DNA from: QHWK01 sp035315685
GTDB taxonomy: Bacteria > Acidobacteriota > Vicinamibacteria > Vicinamibacterales > CAVVIG01
Direction of reading: 5' to 3'
Assembly: GCA_035315685.1 (NCBI GenBank)
Contig: DATFXR010000791.1
Location: 1-27,267 of the forward strand
Length of the DNA stretch: 27,267 nucleotides
Shown here: positions 5,170-14,224 of the stretch, piece after piece
Position numbering within the stretch: position 1 is the first letter of the stretch
Layout: each line of letters begins with the position of its first letter
The notes under the pieces: model-generated
Database searches by the model: none
Told to the model about the DNA's origin: nothing
The model's input: the letters and a program-made list of their open reading frames with translations, nothing else
Program-made: the position numbers and the translations under genes

Positions 5170-7764
5170 ATGCGTCCCTATGCCTCTCTTCTCCTCGCCG
5201 CGTTTCTCCTCGCGTCTCCGGTGTCGGCTCAGCGCCTTCCATCGGCCGTAACCCCAGAGCACTACGACCTCGCGTTCGTCGTGGACCTCGCCCACGAACG
5301 ATTTGACGGAACCGAAGTAATTCACGTCAACCTCGCCGCAGAGACGACCCGGATCGTGCTGAACGCGGTGGACATCGATTTCCGTGAGGTCACAATCGGC
5401 GCCGGCGGGACCAGCCAGAAAGCCACGGTCACCGCCGACGCCACCGCGCAGACCGCCACGTTCACGGTCCCGCGACCGATTCCCGCAGGCAGCACCGAGA
5501 TCCACGTTCGCTATCGCGGCACGCTGAACTCACAGCTCCGCGGCTTCTACATCAGCAAGACAAAGGCGCGGAAGTACGCCGTGACGCAGTTCGAATCGAC
5601 CGACGCGCGGCGGGCGTTTCCCTGCTTCGACGAGCCGGCGTTCAAGGCGACGTTCTCGTTGACGGTCACGATCGATCGGGGCGACATCGCGATCTCGAAC
5701 GGCAAGGTCGTGTCGGATACGCCGGGACCCGCCGTGACGCAGCACACGATGGTGTTCGCTCCGACACCGAAGATGTCGTCGTATCTCGTGGCGATCGCGG
5801 TCGGCGACTTCAAATGTCTCGACGGCGAGGCCGAGGGCGTGCCGATCCGCATCTGCGCGACGCCCGACAAGCGCGATCTCGGACGCATCGCGCTCGAGTC
5901 CTCGCAGCAGATTCTGAAGTTCTACAACAGCTACTACGCGATCAAGTATCCGTTCGGGAAGCTCGATGTCGTGGCGGTGCCGGACTTTGCCGCCGGCGCG
6001 ATGGAGAACACGGCGGCAATCTTCTATCGCGAGACGGATCTGCTCGCCGACTCGAAGTCGGCCCCGGCCGACACGCGCAAGAAGATCGCCGCGATCCTCG
6101 CCCACGAAATGGCCCATCAATGGTTCGGCGACCTGGTGACGATGGAGTGGTGGGACGACATCTGGTTGAACGAAGGCTTCGCCACGTGGATGGCGAACAA
6201 GCCGGTCGCCGCGAGCCACCCGGACTGGCACGTGGATGTCGACGAGGCGGATGAGAATCAGCAGGCCCTGTCGCTCGACTCGCTGACCGCCACACGGTCG
6301 ATTCACGTCGACGTGCAGACGCCCGGCGAGATCGACGAAGCCTTCGACGCGATCACCTACCAGAAGGGTGCCGCCGTGCTGCGCATGGTGGAGAGCTACG
6401 TCGGCGCGGAAGCGTTTCGCAAGGGTGTGAACGCCTACCTGCAGGCGCACGCGTATGGCAACGCGACCTCGGAGGATTTCTGGAGGGCGTTGTCCGCCTC
6501 ATCGGGCAAACCGGTCGAACGCATCCTGCCGACGTTCGTGAATCAGCCCGGCGTCCCGCTCGTCAACGTGAGCACTTCCTGCGCCGCCGGCGGCACGGCG
6601 ATTACGCTTCGACAGGAACGGTTCTTCGTCGACGCGGCGCGTACCGAGCCGGCGCGCTGGCAGATGCCGGTGTGCGTGAAGGCGCCGGGGCAGTCGCAGG
6701 CCGTGTGCGATGTGCTCACTGACGCGTCGCATACGATCACGACGTCCGGCGCCTGCGCCCCGTGGGTGTTCGCGAACGCCGGCGCGCGCGGCTATTACCG
6801 CACCGCATATTCGTCCGAGGTGCTGCGCGGCCTGGCGCCGCATGTCGAGACCGATCTCACCGCGCCGGAACGTTTGTCGCTGATTGACGACGAGTGGGCG
6901 CTCGTCCGCGCCGGCCGCCACGGCGTGCCCGACTATCTGACGCTGGCCACCGGCTACGGACGGGAACACGTCAGCGGCGTGCTCGATGAGGTGGTTCGCG
7001 GCCTGTCATTCGTGCACGATTACCTGACCAGTGGCGAGAGCCGGACGCGTTTCGAGACGCTCGCGCGATCGCTGTTCCAGCCGCTGTACGAGGACGTCGG
7101 GTTCGCCGCCGCCGCCGGAGATCCCGACGATCGGAAGGCATTGCGCGCCACGGTCATCGCGACGCTCGGCACGCTCGGCAACGACACAGACCTTGCCGCC
7201 CGCGCACGGATGGCGGCGGACCGTGCGCTCTCGGGCGCCGCGCCGCTCGACAGCGCGGTCGCCTCGCCGGTGCTGCGCATCGCGGCGCAGCATGGCGACG
7301 CGCGCCTCTTCGACGCCCTGCTTGCCGCGGCGGAACGGGCGTCGGATCCCGACGAGCACTACCGCTATCTGCATGCGTTGGGAGCATTCCGGGAGCCGGC
7401 GCTGATCACTCGCGGCCTCGAGCTGGCGCTATCGCCGCAACTCCGGACGCAGGACACGGCGATTTACGTCGCGCAGTTCTTCGCGAATCCTGACGCGCGG
7501 TCGAGCGCGCTGTCGTTCGTGACCGAGCGCTGGCCGGCGCTGCAGCCGAAGGTGACCGTGTTCGGCGGCGACACGACGCTGATCCACTCGATGAGCGGGT
7601 TCTGCGACCGTGACGCGCGCGATCGGATCAAGGCGTTCTTCACCGCGCATCCATTGCCCGCGGCGACCCGCACGCTCGAGCAGACGCTCGAGGAGATCGA
7701 CAACTGCATCGCCCTGCGCACCACGCAGACCGCTGCGGTCGGGGACTGGCTGGCAGCGCGGTGA
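5170..7764 (+). CDS. M1 family zinc aminopeptidase, exported
   Basis: Removes N-terminal amino acids from peptides. 864 residues. A signal peptide is visible (MRPYASLLLAAFLLASPVSA, then Q). The exopeptidase motif GAMEN is at residues 276-280 and the zinc site H-E-M-A-H at 312-316, with the third ligand Glu335 in WLNEGF, so all catalytic elements are present. The C-terminal 350 residues match the helical ERAP1-like region of M1 enzymes. The ATG at 5170 is chosen because it begins the signal peptide and has GAGGGG just upstream; an in-frame ATG at 5026 would bury the signal. Its start lies only 25 bp from the -35 box of the divergent Cys leader promoter, so its own promoter must overlap the leader region. 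Likely periplasmic peptide scavenging. Confidence 0.93.
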   Translation: MRPYASLLLAAFLLASPVSAQRLPSAVTPEHYDLAFVVDLAHERFDGTEVIHVNLAAETTRIVLNAVDIDFREVTIGAGGTSQKATVTADATAQTATFTVPRPIPAGSTEIHVRYRGTLNSQLRGFYISKTKARKYAVTQFESTDARRAFPCFDEPAFKATFSLTVTIDRGDIAISNGKVVSDTPGPAVTQHTMVFAPTPKMSSYLVAIAVGDFKCLDGEAEGVPIRICATPDKRDLGRIALESSQQILKFYNSYYAIKYPFGKLDVVAVPDFAAGAMENTAAIFYRETDLLADSKSAPADTRKKIAAILAHEMAHQWFGDLVTMEWWDDIWLNEGFATWMANKPVAASHPDWHVDVDEADENQQALSLDSLTATRSIHVDVQTPGEIDEAFDAITYQKGAAVLRMVESYVGAEAFRKGVNAYLQAHAYGNATSEDFWRALSASSGKPVERILPTFVNQPGVPLVNVSTSCAAGGTAITLRQERFFVDAARTEPARWQMPVCVKAPGQSQAVCDVLTDASHTITTSGACAPWVFANAGARGYYRTAYSSEVLRGLAPHVETDLTAPERLSLIDDEWALVRAGRHGVPDYLTLATGYGREHVSGVLDEVVRGLSFVHDYLTSGESRTRFETLARSLFQPLYEDVGFAAAAGDPDDRKALRATVIATLGTLGNDTDLAARARMAADRALSGAAPLDSAVASPVLRIAAQHGDARLFDALLAAAERASDPDEHYRYLHALGAFREPALITRGLELALSPQLRTQDTAIYVAQFFANPDARSSALSFVTERWPALQPKVTVFGGDTTLIHSMSGFCDRDARDRIKAFFTAHPLPAATRTLEQTLEEIDNCIALRTTQTAAVGDWLAAR

Positions 7765-7824
7765 CTGGAGTCGGCCTTGCGGCTTCGTGACGAGCCGCAG
7801 TCACGCCGTCGGAACCGCCGCGTC

Positions 7825-7901
7825 CCACGAAGGCACGAAAGCCCGAAGACCTCGGAGAATGCTGTGGACCAATCATCCTTCGTGGCTTCGTGTCTTGGTG
7901 G
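7825..7901. repeat. Imperfect short-period palindrome (CACGAAG family)
   Basis: Arm 7825-7848 (CCACGAAGGCACGAAAGCCC plus CGAAG continuing) and arm 7878-7901 (CTTCGTGGCTTCGTG, then TCTTGGTGG) are inverted copies matching at about 19 of 24 positions. Each arm is itself built of a near-8-bp period. It sits in the 218-bp gap between the M1 peptidase and ankyrin genes. No protein is encoded. Confidence 0.65.
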
Positions 7902-7982
7902 ACGTCGGTCTTGTGCGGATTGGCAGAGTTCTTTGAAATGTAAAGTAAGTTGGTGTAAGCTCGCTCCGCTGGAGGAGATCGC

Positions 7983-8690
7983 ATGCACCGCTTGCTGCTG
8001 TTCGCCGGGATGGGCCTCTCGATTCTCGCGTCGGACAGCTGCGCCGCCGGACCGTCGCTGCCGCTGGCCGTCGCTGCCGCGCGCAATGCCGCCGACGTCG
8101 TCCGCGCGCTGCTCCAGCAGCGACACGACGCCAACCAACGCGACCAGGTGGGGCTGACGCCGTTGATGTGGGCGTCGCGCAGTGGAGCGCTCGACGCGAT
8201 GCGCGCGCTGCTCGACGGCGGAGCCGATCCGAATGCGCGCGACGAGCGTAACGGGTGGACGCCGCTGTTGCACGCCGTCCACAAGCAGCGGGTGGAGGCG
8301 GTGCGTCTGCTGCTCGAGCGCGGCGTCGATCCCAACCAGTCGGCCCGATTGACGACGCCGCTGATGGTGGCGGCGGCCGAGCCCGATCCCTCGATCGTCA
8401 AGCTGCTGCTCGCGCACGGCGCCGACCCGGCGGTGCGCGGCGCCGGCGGTGCGACGGCGCTGACCATTGCCGTGTCGGGCGGCGCCCTGAGCGACATCGA
8501 CCGGCCGTTGTTCGGCGGCTGCCACCCGGCGACGGTTCGCGCGCTCAAGGAACACGATCCGAGGCTCGACCTGCCTTACACGATTGCGGGATGGAACGCG
8601 CTCTGGTGGGCGCGGTTCCACGGGTGTCAGGAGGTGATCGATCTGGTGGCGCCGGACGGCATCCAGTCCGGGAAGCCATCGAAGGCCTAG
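7983..8690 (+). CDS. Exported ankyrin-repeat protein
   Basis: 235 residues with an N-terminal hydrophobic signal-like segment (about 1-22) and about five ankyrin repeats from residue 25 to 165. The repeats are recognisable from the TPLMWASRSGALDAMRALLD, GADPNARD, TPLLHAV, GVDPNQ and GADPAVR strings. The C-terminal 60 residues are less regular. GGAGGAG lies 5 nt before the ATG. Ankyrin repeats mediate protein binding; the partner is not indicated by neighbours. Convergent with the DNA glycosylase gene, whose stop lies 11 bp away. Confidence 0.85.
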   Translation: MHRLLLFAGMGLSILASDSCAAGPSLPLAVAAARNAADVVRALLQQRHDANQRDQVGLTPLMWASRSGALDAMRALLDGGADPNARDERNGWTPLLHAVHKQRVEAVRLLLERGVDPNQSARLTTPLMVAAAEPDPSIVKLLLAHGADPAVRGAGGATALTIAVSGGALSDIDRPLFGGCHPATVRALKEHDPRLDLPYTIAGWNALWWARFHGCQEVIDLVAPDGIQSGKPSKA

Positions 8691-8700
8691 ACCGTCCGGC

Positions 8701-9315
8701 TCATCGGGACGCTGACACCGCCTGGTGCCCTTGCACCCACGCCCGCCACGGCGACTCGGTGCCGACCTTGATTCCGATCCGCGGGCCCCAGGTGATGTCG
8801 CCGATCGCAATCGTGCGATCGTCGATGAACAAACGGTCGCCGAGGAGATCGACGCGATTTTCCGCGAGCGAAATCCCCATCGCCATCGTCAGGTTGCCGG
8901 GACCACGACAGAGATGGTGGGCGCTGATCGATGCGGCGCCCGGCACAGGCCGGCGCCCCTTCATCGCGCGGGCACGGCGCCGGCGCATCACACCGATGCC
9001 GTCGACCGGATCGAGGGCGCGAATCAGCACGGCTGCCGGCGATCCGTGTGACTCGGTCACGACATTGACCAGACAGTGAATGCCGTAGTTCAGGTAGACG
9101 TACGCGTGGCCGGGCGTGCCGTAGAGCGGCTCGTTCCGCCGCGTCCGACCCGGCGCGGCGTGACAGGCCGGATCGGATTCGCCGATGTACGCTTCGACTT
9201 CGACGATGACGCCACTCGTCACGACGCCGCGGCGGTTGTGAACGAGAACGAGTCCAAGCAGATCGCGCGCCACCTCGAGGGTGGGCCTGTCGTAGAAACT
9301 GCGTGGAGGCTTCAT
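8701..9315 (-). CDS. mpg: 3-methyladenine DNA glycosylase, MPG/AAG family
   Basis: Excises alkylated purines from DNA, opening base-excision repair. 204 residues from the ATG at 9315, the normal length. Conserved features: RSFYDRPTLEVARDLLG at the N-terminus, and the EVEAYIGESDPACHAAPGRT segment, which holds the catalytic Glu. YGTPGHAYVYLNYGIHCLVN and the LCRGPGNLTMAMGI segment follow. A longer reading from 9384 has no family match in its first 23 residues. No strong ribosome binding site is visible. Lies downstream of uvrA and the HEAT gene on the same strand, separated by a palindromic spacer, so it could belong to a loose DNA-repair cluster. Confidence 0.92.
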   Translation of the reverse strand: MKPPRSFYDRPTLEVARDLLGLVLVHNRRGVVTSGVIVEVEAYIGESDPACHAAPGRTRRNEPLYGTPGHAYVYLNYGIHCLVNVVTESHGSPAAVLIRALDPVDGIGVMRRRRARAMKGRRPVPGAASISAHHLCRGPGNLTMAMGISLAENRVDLLGDRLFIDDRTIAIGDITWGPRIGIKVGTESPWRAWVQGHQAVSASR

Positions 9316-9320
9316 TTCAG

Positions 9321-9422
9321 ACAAGGGCGCAAAGGACAACAAAAGGGCGCGACACCGGACAAGGAAAGCCGATAGCACCACCAACGATCCTCTGCGACCT
9401 CTGGTATCCTCTGCGTCCTTGT
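9321..9422. repeat. Imperfect short-period palindrome (ACAAGGRCGCARAGG family)
   Basis: Left arm 9321-9355 begins ACAAGGGCGCAAAGGACAAC. The reverse complement of the right arm 9389-9422 begins ACAAGGACGCAGAGGATACC, so most positions of the first 20 agree. Same architecture as the palindromes at 7825 and 10660 but a different unit. Fills the spacer between the glycosylase start and the HEAT gene end. Confidence 0.65.
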
Positions 9423-9438
9423 GAGCGCGCCTCGCATA

Positions 9439-10722
9439 TCAAGGCGCGAGAGAGCGGAGGCGCGCCACGGCGCGCTCGGCCGCCCGCATGACCTGAGCAT
9501 CGCGATCCTGCAGGAGCGGCTCGATCAGCGGCAGGGCGGCTCGATCGCCTGCGAGACCGAGTGCCTCGACGATGTCGAGGCGGATGCGCGCGTCCGGATC
9601 GATCAGCTGCCGTCCGAAGACAGTGGCCCGGCGCGGCGCGATCTCCGCCACGTACTGCCGCGCGTGATCGCGCAGCTTCGGTTTGGTCAAGCCGTCGACA
9701 ATGCGTTCCACCGAGCCGTTCTCGAGCAGCGCCGACGCGAAGGCGCCGGCCAGCGTCACGAGGTCGTTTCGATCGGCGTCGGCCGCCGCCCGGATCTCCG
9801 AGAGGCGCGCCGGATCGCCGGCGCGCGCAAGTCCTTCGATCGCGATGACGCGCAACGGCGTTGGCGTGTTCCGGCTGGTGAGCTGCGCGACGAACAGGGG
9901 AACGTTCGTCGGATGCGCGATATGCGCGAGCGCATCGAGCGCCGCCTCCGCGTGGTCGCCTTTGCCGTAGAACGCGAACAGTTCGGAAAGCGCCTGTACC
10001 CCTCGCTCGTAGCGCATCGCCCCCAGCGCACGCATCGCGGCGCTCTTGACCGCGCGATCGCTGTCGTTCAAGGCCGTGATGACGGCGTCGCCCACCGTCG
10101 GATCGATGGGATCGTCCTGCGCACGCTTCGCGAACAATCGACCCATCACGCGCGCCGCCGCGTAACGCTTCGCCGGATCGGCGGCCCCGAGGTGGGCCGC
10201 GATATCCGGTCCGCTTCGCCTCAGCAGCTCGCGACGCGCCGCGCCGACCGGCGCGTCGGCAAGCGCGCCAAACGCGTACAGTGCCTCGATCGCAACCCGC
10301 GGGTTGTCATCGCGCGTGGCCAACCGCATGGCGTCGAGGACCTCCGGCGGCACCGGCATGGATCCGAGCACCGATGGTCCCGCCGAAAACGCCGGCTCGG
10401 CCAGAATCTGGTTACGGACTTCGACGAGGAGCGCGACACGCTTTTTGGGGACCATCTTCTCGGCGAGAAAGATATTCAGTTCAGCGGCGATTGCCGCGAG
10501 CTGGACGTCGTCCTGCGCGTCGCCGATCGCGCGCGCCAGTGGCAGCGCCGCTTCGGGATAGGCCGCGTCGCGGAGCAACAGCGCAGCTCGCAGGCGCGTG
10601 TCGGGATCGCCGCTCGAGAGGTCTCGTGCGGCCTGTTCGAAGGAGACCTGCGCCAGGAGGGATGGGACCGATAAGACGGATACGACGGATATCAGCCGTC
10701 CTATCCGTCCGATCCGACCCAT
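9439..10722 (-). CDS. Exported HEAT-repeat protein
   Basis: 427 residues of tandem helical HEAT-like repeats, e.g. DPDTRLRAALLLRDAAYPEA, DSDRAVKSAAMRALGAMRYE and DPDARIRLDIVEALGLAGDR. Such repeats form a protein-binding solenoid; no catalytic residues are seen. The ATG at 10722 starts 11 bp after the uvrA stop with GGTGGGAC just before it, so the gene is likely cotranscribed with uvrA. The first 25 residues form a signal-peptide-like stretch (two GRI repeats, then a hydrophobic core rich in Val, Ser and Leu, ending in a Leu-Ala-Gln site). Nearly all of that stretch is encoded by a palindromic repeat (10660-10724). A longer reading into uvrA is a shadow frame. Confidence 0.82.
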   Translation of the reverse strand: MGRIGRIGRLISVVSVLSVPSLLAQVSFEQAARDLSSGDPDTRLRAALLLRDAAYPEAALPLARAIGDAQDDVQLAAIAAELNIFLAEKMVPKKRVALLVEVRNQILAEPAFSAGPSVLGSMPVPPEVLDAMRLATRDDNPRVAIEALYAFGALADAPVGAARRELLRRSGPDIAAHLGAADPAKRYAAARVMGRLFAKRAQDDPIDPTVGDAVITALNDSDRAVKSAAMRALGAMRYERGVQALSELFAFYGKGDHAEAALDALAHIAHPTNVPLFVAQLTSRNTPTPLRVIAIEGLARAGDPARLSEIRAAADADRNDLVTLAGAFASALLENGSVERIVDGLTKPKLRDHARQYVAEIAPRRATVFGRQLIDPDARIRLDIVEALGLAGDRAALPLIEPLLQDRDAQVMRAAERAVARLRSLAP

Positions 10723-10724
10723 CT
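10660..10724. repeat. Imperfect palindrome (GACGGATA family) that encodes a protein start
   Basis: Left arm 10661-10690 (GATGGGACCGATAAGACGGA and on) and the reverse complement of the right arm 10693-10724 (GATGGGTCGGATCGGACGGA and on) agree at about 24 of 30 positions, with a unit period near 9 bp. The element covers the start codon and first 20 or so codons of the HEAT-repeat gene. Confidence 0.7.
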
Positions 10725-10733
10725 GTCCCACCG

Positions 10734-13712
10734 TCACCGTCCGGCGGCGTACGCGTGCGATCTTCCTTCCGCGAGTACCGGCCGCAGATATCGGCCGGTA
10801 TGCGACGGGGCGCATTGCGCGACCTGCTCCGGCGTGCCGGTCGTGACGACGGTGCCGCCCTCTTCGCCGCCTTCGGGCCCGAGGTCGATGATGTAATCGG
10901 CCGTCTTGATCACGTCGAGATTGTGCTCGATCACGAGCAGCGTGTGTCCGGCCTCGAGCAGCTTCTTGAACGCCGTCAGCAGCTTCGCGATGTCGTCGAA
11001 GTGCAGCCCGGTTGTCGGCTCGTCGAGGATGTAGAGCAGCCGCTCGCCGCCGTGCGATGACAGGTGCGCCGCAATCTTGATCCGCTGCGCCTCGCCGCCC
11101 GACAGCGTCGTCGCCGGCTGACCGAGACGGAGATAGCCGAGACCGATTTCGTCGAGCACCTGCAGCCGTCGCAAGACCTTTGGTGAGCTGCTGAAGAACG
11201 TCAGGGCTTCGCGCACGGTGAGATCGAGCACCTGATGAATCGTCCGGCCGCGGTATCGCACCTCGAGCACCTGCGGCTTGAAGCGCTTGCCGTCGCATTG
11301 ATCGCACGGCACGAATACGTCGGCGAGGAACTGCATTTCGACGCGCACTTCGCCCTCGCCCTGGCAGGCTTCGCAGCGGCCACCGGGCACATTGAAGGAA
11401 AAGTGGCTCGAGGTGAGGCCGCGCGACCGTGCGTCCTTGGTGGCCGCGAACAGCTCGCGAATGGGATCGAAAGCCTTCAGGTAGGTGACCGGATTCGATC
11501 GCGGCGTGCGGCCGATCGGCGCCTGATCGACGAGCACCGCATCGGAGATGTACTCGACACCCTCGAGCTTCGCGAAGGTGCCGACGCGCTTCTCCCACGC
11601 GCCCTTCGCGCGCTTGATCGCCGCGTACAGCACGTCGTGCACGAGCGTCGACTTGCCGGACCCGCTGACGCCGGTGACGACCGTCAGCGTGTTCAACGGA
11701 ATCGCGACGTCGACGTTCTTCAGGTTGTGTTCCGTGGCGCCGGTGAGCTTGATTCTCTGTCCGCTCCCGCGCCGACGCGTCTGTGGCACCGGAATCGCCA
11801 GCTCCTGACGCAGATACTTCGACGTGAGCGAGCGCGGCTCCTGCATCAACCCGGCGAGCGATCCCGAGAAGACCACGCGGCCACCCTGTTCCCCGGCGCC
11901 GAGTCCGAGATCGACGATGTGGTCGGCGACCTTGATCATGTCGGCGTCGTGCTCGACGACCAGCACCGTGTTGCCCTGATCGCGCAGCTGCCGCAGAATC
12001 GCGATCAGCCGGAGGTTGTCGCGTGAATGGAGGCCGATCGACGGCTCATCGAGCACGTAGAGCGTGCCGACGAGGGCCGAACCGAGTGACGTGGCGAGAT
12101 TGATGCGCTGCGCTTCACCGCCGGAGAGCGTCGACGACAACCGGTCGAGCGACAGGTAGTCGAGGCCGACGTCGCTCAGGAAAGACAGCCGGCGCTGAAT
12201 CTCCTTGAGCACCTTCTCGGCGATGGCCTGCTCCTTTTCGGAGAGCTGCAACTCTGCGAAGAATGCCTGCGCCTGCAGCACCGTGAGCGCCGACACCCGA
12301 TCGATCGTGCGGCCGGCGACACGCACGTCGCGCGCTTCGCGCCGTAGACGCGCGCCGCCGCAGTCGGGACACGTCAGATACCCGCGGTACCGGCTGAGGA
12401 ACACGCGCACGTGCACCTTGTACTTCTTCCGCTCGAGCCAGCGGAAGAATCCACGAACACCGTCGAACTCGGCCGAGCCCTCCACGACGAACGTCTTCTC
12501 CTGGTTGGAGAGCTCCGACCACGGCACGTCGAGACGAACCTTCGCCTTCCGCGCCGCGCGCTTCAGCTCCGCGAGCTGCGCGCGATAGTGCGGCTTGCTC
12601 CACGGTTCGATGGCGCCCTGCTGAATCGACTTCGAGGGATCGGGAACGACCAGATCCATGTCCAGCTCGATGATGTTGCCGAAGCCGTGACAGGTCGGGC
12701 AGGCGCCGAACGGGTTGTTGAAGGAAAACAGCCGCGGCTGCGGATCCTCATAGGTGATGCCGCATCGCCGGCATTCGAACCGTTCCGAGAACAGGTGGGT
12801 GACCTGAGACTGTCGACCGTCGGCCTGTGACTGCTCGATCGCCCACGCCGCTCCTCCACCCTCGAGATACGCCGTCTCGATCGAATCGGTGAGCCGCTGA
12901 CGGAGCTCGTCGCCATTCACCTGTATGCGGTCGACGACGACCTTCAGGAGCGTCCGATCCGGCAGCGACGCGACATCGACATCGTCGATGGCGACGGCAC
13001 GGTCGGCGACGAGCAGCCGCGCAAAACCTTTCTTCCGCAGTGCTGCGATCGTCGAAGTGATTGCGGTGGTGGACGTCGCCTGGACAGCCGCCGACTTGCG
13101 CGTGTCGCCGTTTCCGTTGGTGAGCGGAAGCAGGTTGCCCGCACCGTCGGGCTCCTCGGGCTCGACGACTTCCGCAAGCTCGTCGACCTCGACTGCATCC
13201 GCGCTGACGCTCGACGCTTCGACGACCGGCAGATCGAACCCGATCAACAGGCGCGTGCCCGGCCCCAGCTCCGCGAGCTGCGAGGCCACGACTTCGGCCG
13301 TCTCGCGGACGACCTCCCGCCCGCAGTTGCGGCAGAAAGTGCGGCCGATGCGCGCGTACAGCAGCCGCATGTAGTCGTGAATCTCCGTCGTGGTGCCGAC
13401 GGTCGAGCGCGGGTTGCGGACGCTGTTCTTCTGCCGGATGGCGATCGCCGGCGCGATCCCGTCGATCCGATCGACGTCGGGCTTCTCCATCCGCTCGAGG
13501 AACTGCCGGGCGTACGCAGAGAGCGACTCGACATATCGTCGCTGACCCTCGGCGTAAATCGTGTCGAAGGCCAGAGACGATTTGCCCGAACCGCTCACGC
13601 CGGTGACGATGACGAGCTTGCCAACCGGCAGCGTGACGTCGATATTCTTCAGATTGTGCGTGCGCGCGCCGCGTACAACGAGGTCGGCGGCTTCCGCTGC
13701 GATGGTTTCCAC
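10734..13712 (-). CDS. uvrA: Excinuclease ABC subunit A
   Basis: DNA damage-recognition ATPase of nucleotide excision repair; acts with UvrB and UvrC. 992 residues. Two ABC modules are complete: Walker A GVSGSGKSS at about 38-46 and GVSGSGKST in the second half, with LSGGEAQRINLA and LSGGEAQRIKIA signatures. Zinc motifs CRRC...CPTC and CEAC...CDQC are present. An extra acidic stretch of about 45 residues (VEVDELAEVVEPEEPDG and on, roughly residues 165-215) lies in the UvrB-binding region and explains the length above the usual 940. The GTG start at 13712 has AGGAAAG 7 nt upstream. Leads an apparent operon with the HEAT-repeat gene. Confidence 0.97.
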   Translation of the reverse strand: METIAAEAADLVVRGARTHNLKNIDVTLPVGKLVIVTGVSGSGKSSLAFDTIYAEGQRRYVESLSAYARQFLERMEKPDVDRIDGIAPAIAIRQKNSVRNPRSTVGTTTEIHDYMRLLYARIGRTFCRNCGREVVRETAEVVASQLAELGPGTRLLIGFDLPVVEASSVSADAVEVDELAEVVEPEEPDGAGNLLPLTNGNGDTRKSAAVQATSTTAITSTIAALRKKGFARLLVADRAVAIDDVDVASLPDRTLLKVVVDRIQVNGDELRQRLTDSIETAYLEGGGAAWAIEQSQADGRQSQVTHLFSERFECRRCGITYEDPQPRLFSFNNPFGACPTCHGFGNIIELDMDLVVPDPSKSIQQGAIEPWSKPHYRAQLAELKRAARKAKVRLDVPWSELSNQEKTFVVEGSAEFDGVRGFFRWLERKKYKVHVRVFLSRYRGYLTCPDCGGARLRREARDVRVAGRTIDRVSALTVLQAQAFFAELQLSEKEQAIAEKVLKEIQRRLSFLSDVGLDYLSLDRLSSTLSGGEAQRINLATSLGSALVGTLYVLDEPSIGLHSRDNLRLIAILRQLRDQGNTVLVVEHDADMIKVADHIVDLGLGAGEQGGRVVFSGSLAGLMQEPRSLTSKYLRQELAIPVPQTRRRGSGQRIKLTGATEHNLKNVDVAIPLNTLTVVTGVSGSGKSTLVHDVLYAAIKRAKGAWEKRVGTFAKLEGVEYISDAVLVDQAPIGRTPRSNPVTYLKAFDPIRELFAATKDARSRGLTSSHFSFNVPGGRCEACQGEGEVRVEMQFLADVFVPCDQCDGKRFKPQVLEVRYRGRTIHQVLDLTVREALTFFSSSPKVLRRLQVLDEIGLGYLRLGQPATTLSGGEAQRIKIAAHLSSHGGERLLYILDEPTTGLHFDDIAKLLTAFKKLLEAGHTLLVIEHNLDVIKTADYIIDLGPEGGEEGGTVVTTGTPEQVAQCAPSHTGRYLRPVLAEGRSHAYAAGR

Positions 13713-13778
13713 AGTCCGCTTTCCTGGGGGTTGCTTAAACCACCATCGTAGCGCAGCAGCGTACGCCGAGCAACCAAC

Positions 13779-14156
13779 TTACGCGACGATCGCCCGCCGA
13801 GACCTGAACGGTTCGCGCCGCAGCAGGCTCCACCGCAGCCACGCAATCGTCAGCGACGAGGCCAGGAGCACAATCGGAGCGATCGGGCTGCCGCCCACGA
13901 TGAACAAATGCGTCGTGATCGCGCCGATCATGATCGCGGTGAGCAGCAACGCGGCAAACGGCGCGAGCGCCGCGATGAAGAGTCCGATCGCCCCGGTGAT
14001 CTCCAGCAGTCCGGTGAAATAGCGGAACCACTGTCCGATTCCGATCGTCGCGAACAACTGCACTGCCATCTCCACGCCGGCGAGTTTCAGGGTGCCAGCA
14101 AGGACGAACATGCCGGCCGTGACGATGGACAGCACCCACAGCAACGCGTTTTTCAT
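13779..14156 (-). CDS. DoxX-family integral membrane protein
   Basis: 125 residues with four predicted membrane helices (about 5-25, 45-66, 68-88 and 92-110). The opening LWVLSIVTAGMFVLAGTLKL and the central RYFTGLLEITGAIGLF are typical of DoxX-like proteins. Relatives include a subunit of thiosulfate:quinone oxidoreductase, but most family members have no proven function. AGGAGAG precedes the ATG. It lies 69 bp downstream of the marR-type gene and carries an operator-like site (14173-14189) in its leader, so regulation by that MarR protein is likely. Confidence 0.85.
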   Translation of the reverse strand: MKNALLWVLSIVTAGMFVLAGTLKLAGVEMAVQLFATIGIGQWFRYFTGLLEITGAIGLFIAALAPFAALLLTAIMIGAITTHLFIVGGSPIAPIVLLASSLTIAWLRWSLLRREPFRSRRAIVA

Positions 14157-14172
14157 ACTTCTCTCCTTTACT

Positions 14173-14189
14173 GTTCAGACATGAACTAT
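14173..14189. promoter_or_regulatory. Operator-like site upstream of doxX gene
   Basis: GTTCAGACATGAACTAT contains the perfect palindrome GTTCA-N4-TGAAC and matches the site at 14645-14661 at 13 of 17 positions. It lies 17 bp before the DoxX start codon. Confidence 0.6.
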
Positions 14190-14224
14190 CGGTCGACAAA
14201 AAAGCAGGACCGGATCTGAGACAC

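Noticed and set aside
10723..11598. Long N-terminal extension of the HEAT-repeat frame into uvrA
   Set aside because: The extension is Arg-rich antiframe translation of uvrA; the ATG at 10722 with a signal-like start fits better.
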